DNA of 64,000 nt from Actinostola sp. cb2023 (taxonomy: Eukaryota; Cnidaria; Anthozoa; Actiniaria; Actinostolidae). Below, piece after piece: positions 37,209 to 49,200 of the stretch; within the stretch, counting starts at the first letter, position 1; each line of letters begins with the position of its first letter. A program made the translations under genes and the position numbers. The notes beneath the pieces were generated by a model that saw only the letters and a list, made by a program, of their open reading frames with translations, did not search any database and was not told where the DNA came from. The DNA lies in the NCBI GenBank assembly GCA_033675265.1, contig JAUJYZ010000145.1, positions 120,001 to 184,000 of the forward strand. Reading direction: 5' to 3'.

Positions 37209-40200
37209 TCACTGGATATTCATTGCTTGTATACCTTCATATGTAGAGCAGTCATAAACACTTGGATCTGTGCTTAGCCAGCAATACCTGCATTGTAATA
37301 AATAAAATGAATGATAACTAAATGAATAAATAAATATCAACACTTGAAACCTTGATTATTTTTCAAGATTTTTTAATTGCACTGTTTGATCTCGCTTTCA
37401 AAATATGATCAAATTACCCCGGTTTGCTTCTTTATGCAATCACACCAATCAAAGTTGGGATAAGTACATGTAAGTTTGCACAATACTTCTATTCTGTCTG
37501 TCGCAACTTTGGTTTCGCGTGGTAACAGTAATGCAAACAGTTACAACACGAAGTGCAAATGTATGACCACCTATAATGTATTTGCATACTTTTGTCTCTG
37601 CCATTATCCAATCAGCTTTGCAGGATTGTCTTATCTTATCTCTGATCTAACGGCTAATTGGAGGATGGCGAGACAAAAGTATGCGAATACATTAAAGGTG
37701 GTCATAGTTGGGAGCTTCGTGCTGTAAAGGGCTCCCAACGTAAGTGATCTCTGATCAAAATCTAAATTCTCCTCGAGATTCTTTGATTTTCAAAAGAGAA
37801 TTTGGGTTTTGATCACAAGTCATTTTAGCTCTTGCAGATCTAGCAATCAGTTGTAAATCTACATGTATGTGCTTGCAGTTTATTCACCATTTGTCTGGTA
37901 GACTTGCAGGATTCACCCCATCTGACAGTCTCCTCCACTTCAAACACTTGTCACACTGCACCAGGTACCCATAGCCTAGGGCACTGTTATCTGTATACGG
38001 CTGTAAACGTCTTGCTTTGGGCTTAGCAATCACTGTTCTTGTGGTGTCGTGTGTTAGCAGTTTAGTCTCATTGTGGCTGTCATTAGTTGCTGTGCACATG
38101 GGTTCTGCTGTTGTGTTCAATGTATCAACTGCTAGATGTACATTCACTGTGGAAAAAAGATTTAAAAGTCTATACCAGCATTCAAAGCCAACAGCATTGC
38201 GAGAGGGGAGGGGGGAGTCAGATGGAGAGCAGAATTTCTAGAGGGGAGGGGGGAGTCAGATGGAGAGCAGAATTTCTAGAGGGGAGGGGGGAGTCAGATG
38301 GAGAGCAGAATTTCTAGAGGGGAGGGGGGAGTCAGATGGAGAGCAGAATTTCTAGAGGGGAGGGGGGAGTCAGATGGAGAGCAGAATTTCTAGAGGGGAG
38401 GGGGGAGTCAGATGGAGAGCAGATTTCTAGAGGGGAGGGGGGAGTCAGATGGAGAGCAGAATTTTAGAGGGGAGGGGGGATCAGATGGAGAGCAGAATTT
38501 CTAGAGCAAGTCAGCAGAGCAGAATTTCTAGAGGGGAGGGGGGAGTCAGATGGAGAGCCAATTTCTAGAGGGGAGGGGGGAGTCAGATGGAGAGCAGAAT
38601 TTCTAGAGGGGAGGGGGGAGTCAGATGGAGAGCAGAATTTCTAGAGGGGAGGGGGGAGTCAGATGGAGAAAATTTCTAGAGGGGAGGGGGGAGTCAGATG
38701 GAGAGCAGAATTTCTAGAGGGGAGGGGGGAGTCAGATGGAGAGCAGAATTTCTAGAGGGGAGGGGGGAGTCAGATGGAGAGCCACCAATTTTACAAATAG
38801 AATCTCAGCAATTCAGCAACCGATGGACGCCTCCCTCACCAACTGAATAATGACTGAATACCAAAATCTGTCTGCATTAATGGGGGCTAGAGTTATATCA
38901 GGTTCCATATAGAAGACCCACCTGAAGCAGACTTTAGCTCTTTAGTTCTTTCTCTGTTATGTCTTGAAATAAGTGGATAAACTTTTAGTTCCATTAATAT
39001 TAGATTAGCTTTATAAAACTTACTGTCTTACCTTTTACGAAGATGATGGCTTCCAATTCTAGAGGGAGGGAAAAGGTTTTGATATTTTATGATAAAACCA
39101 GGTGTTTCCAATGACGGGGGCAGGGTTGAGAGGGGGGCAGGGTTGAGAGGGGAGCAGGGTTGAGAGGGGAGCAGGGTTGAGAGGGGGTCAGGGTTGAGAG
39201 GTGGGCAGGTTGAGAGGTGGGCAGAGTTGAGAGGGGGCAGGGGTGAGAGGGGGGCAGCTGAGAGGGGGGGGTAGGGTTGAGAGGTGGGCAGAGTTGAGAG
39301 GGGGGCAGAGTTGAGAGGTGGGCAGAGTTGAGAGGTGGGCAGAGTTGAGAGGGGGCAGGGGTGAGAGGGGGGCAGCTGAGGGGGGTAGGGTTGAGAGGGG
39401 AGCAGGGTTGAGAGGGGAGCAGGGTTGAGAGGGGAGCAGGGTTGAGAGGGGAGCAGGGTTGAGAGGGGAGCAGGGTTGAGAGGGGAGCAGGGTTGAGAGG
39501 GGAGCAGGGTTGAGAGGGGGGCAGGGTTGAGAGGTGGGCAGAGTTGAGAGGGGGCAGGGGTGAGAGGGGGGCAGCTGAGAGGGGGTAGGGTTGAGAGGGG
39601 GGCAGGGTTGAGGGGGAGCAGAGTTGAGAGGTGGGCAGAGTTGAGAGGGGGCAGGGGTGAGAGGGGGGCAGCTGAGAGGGGGTAGGGTTGAGGGGGGCAG
39701 GGTTGAGAGGGGAGCAGAGTTGAGAGGTGGGCAGAGTTGAGAGGGGGCAGGGGTGAGAGGGGGGCAGCTGAGAGGGGGTAGGGTTGAGAGGGGGGCAGGG
39801 TTGAGAGGGGAGCAGAGTTGAGAGGTGGGCAGAGTTGAGAGGGGGCAGGGGTGAGAGGGCGGCAGCTGAGAGGGGGTAGGGTTGAGAGGGGAGCAGGGTT
39901 GAGAGGGGGGCAGGGTTGAGAGGTGGGCAGAGTTGAGAGGGGGCAGGGGTGAGAGGGGGGCAGCTGAGAGGGGGTAGAGTTGAGAGGGGGGCAGGGTTGA
40001 GAGGGGAGCAGACAGGTGGGCAGAGTTGAGAGGGGGCAGGGGTGAGAGGGCGGCAGCTGAGAGGGGGTAGGGTTGAGAGGGGAGCAGGGTTGAGAGGGGG
40101 GCAGGGTTGAGAGGTGGGCAGAGTTGAGAGGGGGCAGGGGTGAGAGGGGGGCAGCTGAGAGGGGGTAGGGTTGAGAGGGGGCAGGGTTGAGAGGGGAGCA

Positions 40201-43200
40201 GAGTTGAGAGGTGGGCAGAGTTGAGAGGGGGCAGGGGTGAGAGGGGGGCAGCTGAGAGGGGGTAGGGTTGAGAGGGGGCAGGGTTGAGAGGGGAGCAGGG
40301 TTGAGAGGGGGGAAAATGTTGAGGGGGACAGGGTTGAGAGGGGGGCAGAGTTGAGAGGGGGGCAGGGTTGAGAGAGGGGGCAGGGTTGAGAGGGGAGCAG
40401 GGTTGAGAGGGGGCAGGGTTGAAAGGGGGTCATGGTTGAGAGGCAGCCCTACGCCCTAGTAACCTATACTAACCTGAAGTGTTTCTTTGGACTTCCTTCT
40501 CTACTACAGCTCTCAGCTCCAACCTTATTCTGGTCAGATGGAGAGTACTTGAATTCGGGATAAGCCTCCTTGGTCTTGCGCATGAGTTCTTTAGCCATTT
40601 CTTGGAAGGGGACCTTGTCTTCCTTGCTCATTCCTTTCCAGTGCTCTCCCAGTATTGTACTGATACGCCGGTTATCACGGCCAGGGTACATCTTCTTGAA
40701 TCTCTCTCGATTAGCTTTACTAAACAACATGAATGCATTCATGGGCCTTTTGATGTGACTTGTGCAGCCTCTGTGATGGCTGTCGTCAGTAGAAGAGCTC
40801 TCCATACTGTCACTTCCAACTGAGGATTCTGATGGAGTCAGAAGGTCTGTGATGAGTGCGTCTGGTTGTGAGCTGTGCAATTTGCCGATGGTTCTTGGGA
40901 TTGCTGGGGAGTAATGTGACTGTTAGATGTGTTGTGGAGTGAACCATTGGGCTTAGCAGTAGCTTGGCTGCTCTGTGGATTAAACGGCAAGAATCATTTC
41001 ATTCATCACGCTGCATTGAACTTACTTTACCATTGTGCACCAATACCCCTTTCCACTGGAAAAAGTTCCAAAAATCGTGGTTTATTTTTCATCAATTTTA
41101 TGTTTTTTTACTGCATGTTTAATCTCTCAGAAACAAGTCTGAAAACCCACAACTAGCCTCCTATGCAGACATTGGGTGGCACTTTTGGGAATGACGGGAA
41201 CCGGAAGCTCCACGCAACATCTGCATAGGAGGCTAACATACAACAAGATCTTCTTAGACAAGGAATTAATTAGTGTTACTAAGGGGTATCGAATGGTCAA
41301 GGCGAGACTTTGTGAGATTCCGAGACAAGGCATATTTTTTGCGAGCCCTAGACGCATTTCCACTGATTCCCCTTGTTTTCAAAATTCAAGTCTCTGAGAC
41401 AGCTTTTTTCGAAAAAACGAGACTAAAAGACCAGCGAAATTTGACTGACATTTTGCGAGAATCTGGCTTTTTGCGGGGACCATTCGACACCCTATAGTGT
41501 TTGCTAACCACAAAGAAAGAAACACCAACCTTTTTTGTAGGAATTGCTCTTGCATCTCTTTTTTTATCTTTATTCTTCTTTCTTTTCTTCAATTTACTCT
41601 GTGATAACATTTCTGCGGTTTCAGCAATTTCTACCTCAATCTCTTTCACTGCTGATTCTCCTAGTTTTACTTTCAATTGATAAATGTGCTGAATAGCTTT
41701 GAGAAGGATCATGTTCTTGCTCAGTTTCTTGCTGTTGGTATCACCTGGTAGTATGAAGTTGAGCTCCTGGATGGCATTTCTTATTTGACCTTCTCTTTCT
41801 CTTTGTCTGACGATAAGCATATATTAAATTCAGTAGAAAGACAAGTATTTTAGAGCTTGAAGGTTGATCTTGGAGTTAATTACGATCTACAGTACTGTTG
41901 GAGGGAGTGATTAAGGGGGTGTACCCCACATGGACTTACTTTCCAGGGAACGCAGTTTATTGTGCACGTAAGTCACTCTACTTTGCTGACATTCGATGTT
42001 ACGAATTGAAAACAATTCAAATTCAATCGTTTTCTAGTTATCAGATTGGTTGACGAGCATCAAGTGACTGATTGAAGGGGTGCCAATGAAAATGGCCTAG
42101 GTGACTTTGGTGATGATTTTTTAAAATTTGCTTCAAAAACACACCTACTGAACAATAGTTATTCAAATTGGTCGCCATATTTCGATTTGGCGTGTACACC
42201 TATTTCAAAAAAGGTTGTCAGAGAGAAAGGAGATAGGAGAATGCTTATTCAAAGACCAAAGTTGACTGCTGGTCAGTTTAAATTATTCTATCTTGGTTTC
42301 ATAATAATTACTTACAATTACTGAAAGCTTTATGAACTAAATTGTCAGGTTATTTGCATATACATACACATCTATAGTACCATCTGGTCTTAGAATGACC
42401 ATTCACCATTCTCCTATCGCCTTTCTCTCTGACAACCTTTTTCGAAATAGGTGTATACTGTACATATAAATGAATTGAATCAATTCATGTTATGTTAGAA
42501 CATAGAAATATTATTATAATATTATACCCTTACAATTTTTTTTGTCTCTTGTAGGCTTCAGGTTTCCTTGACAATGACCTCGAGTTCCTTTTCTTTTCAA
42601 CAGTGTTTACTGAGTTTTTATCTTTTTTCACTTTAACCTTTGTATGAGTTTCTACAAGAATAAAACCAATTAATTATACATTGATCAGATATACACAAGA
42701 TTTGGCAATGCTCAAAAACCTGGCGTATTGAGACCGAAGAGAGCTACAATCTTGGACAAGAGAGCATCGTTACTAAAGGTCACGACCTGAAATTTGTACC
42801 CCCTTCTGACACCCCTAAATGAGCTTGAGACCCTCAAAATTGCTTAGGGGATGAACAAGGAGGTTGCTGTAGGGTGCAGAATGACAATTTTTCACCACAT
42901 ATAAATATTACAGAGTGTTAACAAAGTCCCAACGTTAAATGGTGAAGGTTTAAGTTTTTTTTGAAGATGTATGGCTAATTTTATTTGGTTGTACAGTCAT
43001 TCTCAAAAAGGTTGTCCAGATGAAAAGACTACAATACTACAATAAAGTCATGTGATTCATATTATGTTTTCAATTTCTGAGCGCGGAACTGCAAGTTGAT
43101 ACCAGTGCCATTACATTCAGTTCTCACAATGCCGTGTACTTTTGCATCTCAAATTGAAATTCCACGCGAGGAAATTGAATATATAATGAATCACGGGACT

Positions 43201-46200
43201 TTATTGTAGTATTGTAGTCTTTTCATCTGGACAACCTTTTTGAGAATGACTGTACGTATTTGTGACATCACTGTTCAATATCAATAAAATGGAACAGATA
43301 GATCATACTGGAATTACTATTCTCTGTCATCCTTTCTCTCTTGGATACTTTAGGCTTGTTTTTCTCTTTGAGTTTAAAGTCTGTCTGTGTAGACTTCCCA
43401 CTGGCACCAGAACCATCAGCTTGCCATCTACATAAATTGTACCTCTGTAATGATAATAACAATACATAGAACGACAACAGAACAATAGCCAGGACTTTTG
43501 TGCAGCTACAAGAAGACCTGAACCTAGTAATTACGAATTCTGGTGTAGACAAATTACATTTAAACACAACCTTGTTCAATCTGCATCAATAATCTGACAC
43601 TACTATGGCACAGGCTGGGGGGTAGGGTAGGGCTGACACAGGGAGGGGGGGGGGGGGTAACTCACATTGGGGGGGGGGGGGCAACCCACATAGGGAGGGG
43701 GTAACTCACATAGGGAGGGGGACAACTCACATAGGGAGGGGGCAACTCACATAGGGAGGGGGGGCAACTCACATAGGGAGGGGGGCAACTCACTTAGGGA
43801 GGGGAACAACTCATATAGTAACTCACATAGGGGGGGAACATAGGGAGGGGGCAATCACATAGGGGAGGGGGTAACTCACATAGGGAGGGGGGCAACTCAC
43901 ATAGGCAGGGGGGGCAACTGGGGTAACTCACATAGGGAGAGGGGGGCAACTCACATAGGGAGGGGGCAACTCACAACAACTCACATAGGGAGGGGGGGCA
44001 ACTCACATAGGGAGGGGGACAACTCACATAGGGAGGGGGGCAACTCACATAGGGAGGGGGACAACTCACATAGGGAGGGGCAACTCACATAGGGAGGGGC
44101 AACTCACATAGGGGGGGGTAACTCACATAGGGGGGGGGCAACAACTCACATAGGGAGGGGGTAACTCACACAACTCACATAGGGAGGGGGGCAACTCACA
44201 TCACATAGGGAGGGGGCAACTCACATAGGGGTAACTCACATAGGGAGGGGGCAACTCACATAGGGAGTGGGGTAACTCACATAGGGAGGGGGCAACTCAC
44301 ATAGGGAGGGGGGTAACTCACATAGGGAGGGGACAACTCACATAGGGAGGGGGGCAACTCACATATAGGGAGGGGGGCAACTCACATAGGGGACAACTCA
44401 CATAGGGAGGGGGGGGCAACTCACATAGGGAGGGGGACAACTCACATAGGGAGGGGGGGCAACTCACATAACTCACATAGGGAGGGGGCAACTCACATAG
44501 GCAGTGGGGTAACTCACATAGGGAGGGGGCAACTCACATAGGGAGGGGGCAACTCACATAGGGAGGGGGCAACTCACATAGGGAGGGGGGGGTAACTCAC
44601 ATAGGGAGGGGGCAACTCACATAGGGGGGGAGGGGGTAACTCACATAGGGAGGGGGCAACTCACATAGGGAGGGGGGTAACTCACATAGGGAGGGGGTAA
44701 CTCACATAGGGGTAACTCACATAGGGGGGGTAACTCACATAGGGAGGGGGTAACTCACATAGGGAGGGGGTAACTCACATAGGGAGGGGGTAACTCACAT
44801 ACAACTCACATAGGGAGGGGCAACTCACATAGGTAACTCACAGGGGGGTAACTCACATAGGGAGGGGGGCAACTCACAACTCACATAGGGAGGGGGGTAA
44901 CTCACATATAGGGAGGGAGGGGGCAACTCACATAGGGAGGGGGTAACTCACATAGGGAGGGGGGAGGGGCAACTCACATAGGGAGGGGGCAACTCAACTA
45001 ACTCACATAGGGAGGGGGGGCAACTCACACATGGGGTAACTCACATAGGGAGGGGGCAACTCACATAGGGAGGGGGTAACTCACAACTCACATAGGGAGG
45101 GGGGCAACTCACATAGGGAGGGGGGCAACTCACATAGGGAGGGGGGCAACTCACATAGGGAGGGGGGCAACTCACATAGGGGGCAACTCACATAGGGGGG
45201 TAACTCACATAGGGAGGGGGGCAACTCACATAGGGAGGAGGGGGGCAACTCACATAGGGAGGGGGGCAACTCACATAGGGAGGGGGGCAACTCACATAGG
45301 GAGGGGTAACTCACATAGGGAGGGGGTAACTCACATAGGGAGGGGGTAACTCACATAGGGAGGGGACAACTCACATAGGGAGGGGGTAACTCACATAGGG
45401 AGGGGGTAACTCACATAGGGGAGGGGGTAACTCAACTCATAGGGAGGGGGCAACTCACATAGGGAGGGGGTAACTCACATAGGGAGGGGGTAACTCACAT
45501 AGGGAGGGGGTAACTCACATAGGGAGAGGGGGGTAACTCACATAGGGAGGGGGTAACTCACATAGGGAGGGGGTAACTCACATAGGGAGGGGGACAACTC
45601 ACATAGGGAGGGGGGCAACTCACATAGGGAGGGGGACAACTCACATAGGGAGGGGGACAACTCACATAGGAGGGGGCAACTCACATAGGGAGGGGGACAA
45701 CTCACATAGGGAGGGGGTAACTCACATAGGGGGCAACTCACATAGGAGGGGGTAACTCACTCACACATAGGGAGGGGGGTAACTCACATAGGGGAGGGGT
45801 AACTCACATAGGGAGGGGGTAACTCACATAGGGAGGGGGTAACTCACATAGGGGGAGGGGGGGCAACTCACATAGGGAGGGTAACTCACAACTCACATAG
45901 GGAGGGGGACAACACATATAGGGACTCACATAGGGAGGGGGCAACTCACATAGGGAGGGGGCAACTCACATAGGGAGGGGGTAACTCACATAGGGAGGGG
46001 GACAACTCACAACTCACATAGGGAGGGGGGCAACTCACATCACAACTCACATAGGGAGGGGGGCAACTCACATAGGGAGGGGGCAACTCACATAGGGAGG
46101 GGGTAACTCACATAGGGAGGGGGGCAACTCACATAGGGAGGGGGTAACTCACATAGGGAGGGGGCAACTCACATAGGGAGGGGGCAACTCACATAGGGAG

Positions 46201-49200
46201 GGGGGGGGCAACTCACATAGGGAGGGGGTAAACTCACATAGGGAGGGGGTAACTCACATAGGGAGGGGGTAACTCACATAGGGGGAGGGGGTAACTCACA
46301 TAGGGAGGGGGTAACTCACATAGGGAGGGGGGGCAACTCACATAGGGAGTGGGGGGGCACTCACATCACATAGGGAGGGGGACAACTCACATAGGGAGGG
46401 GGGGCAACTCACATAGGGAGGGGGCAACTCACATAGGGAGGGGGCAACTCACATAGGGAGGGGGTAACTCACATAGGGGGGGGTAACTCACATAGGGAGG
46501 GGGTAAACTCACTCACATAGGGAGGGGGCAACTCACATAGGGAGGGGGCAACTCACATACATAGGGGGGGGGCAACTCACATAGGGAGGGGGCAACTCAC
46601 ATAGGGAGGGGGGGCAACTCACATAGGGAGGGGGGTAACTCACATAGGGAGGGGGTAACTCACATAGGGAGGGGGTAACTCACATAACTCAACTCACATA
46701 GGGAGGGGGGGGGGTAACTCACATAGGGAGGGGGTAACTCACATAGGGAGGGGGTAACTCACATAGGGGGGGGGGTAACTCACATAGGGAGGGGGCAACT
46801 CACATAGGGAGGGGGTAACTCACATAGGGAGGGGGGCAACTCACATAGGGGGCAACTCACTAGGGAGTGGGGTCAACTCACATAGGGAGGGGGGCAACTC
46901 ACATAGGGAGGGGGTAACTCACATAGGGAGGGGGGCAACTCACATAGGGAGGGGGCAACTCACATAGGGAGGGGGCAACTCACATAGGGGGGAACAACTC
47001 ACATAGGGGGAGGGGGGCAACTCACATAGGGAGGGGAACAACTCACATAGGGGAGGGAGCAACTCACAGGGGGGCAACTCACATAGGGAGGGGAAACAAC
47101 TCACATAGGGAGGGGAGCAACTCACATAGGGAGGGGTAAACAACTCACATAGGGAGGGGGGTAACTCACATAGGGAGGGGGCAACTCACATTAAAGGGAG
47201 GGAGTAGCTCACATAGGGGGAGGGGGGTAACTCACATAGGGAGGGGGTAACTCACATAGGGAGGGGAAAGGGGGGGCAACTCACATAGGGATGGGGGCAA
47301 CTCACATAGGGAGGGGGGGGCAACTCACATAGGGAGGGGGGCAACTCACATAGGGAGGGGGGAACTCAACTTACATAGGGAGGGGAGCAACTCACATAGG
47401 GGGGGGGGGGGCAACTCACATAGGGAGGGGAACAACTACATAGGGAGGGGAGCAACTCACATAGGGAGGGGAACAGCTTACATAGGGAGTGGGTAACTCA
47501 CATAGGGAGGGGGCAACTCACATTAAAGGGAGGGAGTAGCTCACATAGGGAGGGGGCAACTCACATTAAAGGGAGGGAGTAGCTCACATAGGGAGGGGAC
47601 AACTTACAGGGAGGGGGGGCAACTCATATAAAAGTATAAATTGAGTGCATTTCATCAACATTTACCTTGATTATAAGCTTACTTGCATTATACTTGGGGA
47701 CAGGTGCCCTAAACCCCTGATTGACTAATTAGTTTGTAACTAATTTAGTATATTGATTACCTTGTCTTCCAATGGTAATTCAGTCAATGGTGTTGATGTC
47801 TGTCTCCATACTGACACGTCTGAACTAGTTTTTCTTGGGAAATTACCATTAACTGCATTGATATTGTTGTTGTTGTTGAACCCTTTGATTTCATGCTCCA
47901 AACAACACTGATCTTCTCTGTTCCCAAAATCACCACAAACTGACATGACCTGAAGAAAAGGAAAAACTAAATCATTATAGACAATAAGTAAAGGTTTCGT
48001 GAAACATTTTATAAGAAAAAATAGTGATATAATCTGGACGTTTTGACGACCGCATCCCAGGGACTGCATATCATCATTATCAATAGGGAATGAAGTATTT
48101 TTTACAGTAACTTAATGAATACATAATGCACATATATGGACATAAATTTATTCATTATGTTTTGCTTGCTTCCTTGCTTGTTTTCCTTTCTTTTCTCCAT
48201 TTCTTCCATCCTTTGGTTTTCTCCCTACTTTTATTCCACTTCATTTTTCTTTCTTTTATTCATTCATTATTTCTTACTTTCTGTCTTTCTTCCTTTGCTT
48301 TTCCCCCCTACTTCCTACTATCTTTCTTTCCTTCTTCCCTCTATATTTTTTGTTGTTTCTTTCTGTTACTACATTTTCTGTTTCTTTCTTTCATTCAATC
48401 ATTCTGTTCTCTTTTTTGAAGTCATTTAATTATCATACAATGTAGCTTCCATGTATTTCCTTTGGCACTCCATACTTTATGCAAACCACTTGTCATCACT
48501 TACTATTTCACTCAGTGATGATTCCCCGTTACCAGTGAAATCCAGGCTTGCTCTAGCGCTTGTGGTTGGCCACTGAGGAATCCCATGATTCATAGGGTGC
48601 ATATTCATCCCCTGAACCATGGGTATTGCCTCCATAGACCAGGGGGAGGCCTGATAGCTACAATTATCTGGCGATGGGCTTGACCATTCTATATTGGTAT
48701 TAAACATTAAAAAATCATGTTAATGTATAAGTTAGGCCTAGTTCAAATGCCGTACTTTCCAAGAGCAATGCCGCCTCATTATCTATACTGTTTGAAATGA
48801 GAACGGCTCATGATTAGCACGATGTCTGAACTAGGCCTTAGGAAGACTTAATAGTGAGATCACACCACCCAGTAGCATAATTTGTTATCACACCTCCCCC
48901 CTCATACAAACCTCTTGACATAAGCATTTGATCCACAGTGGGATAGGGTGAGTTTCTCCAATACGTACACTGCCCAACATTATTACATGCATAGGCATTA
49001 GGGTACGGTGACTGTTGAGGGTCAGTTGCGTACTGCCAGAACATATCGGGTGATGTTTGGAGTTGGTTGGAAATCGGAGAAAAATAATTTGATTCCAAGT
49101 TACTGTCAAATGGAACTGGGGACACCATAGGTACTGGCCTCTGCAAAACACAAAACATTTCTTCAATTTGTGACTTTTGGGTATGACCTTGGTGTTACGT

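Noticed and set aside
39087..40433. 448-residue Pro/Leu/Ser-rich open frame
   Set aside because: A pure translation of the 17-18 bp minisatellite in an intron; no start context or splice support.
48126..48429. Phe/Ser-rich membrane-like open frames
   Set aside because: T/C-rich low-complexity intron sequence with two overlapping frames and no conserved motif.
48477..48503. Reading the exon through to the stop after DKWFA
   Set aside because: A strong in-phase GTAAGT donor ends the exon at 48504 and joins cleanly to 47949.
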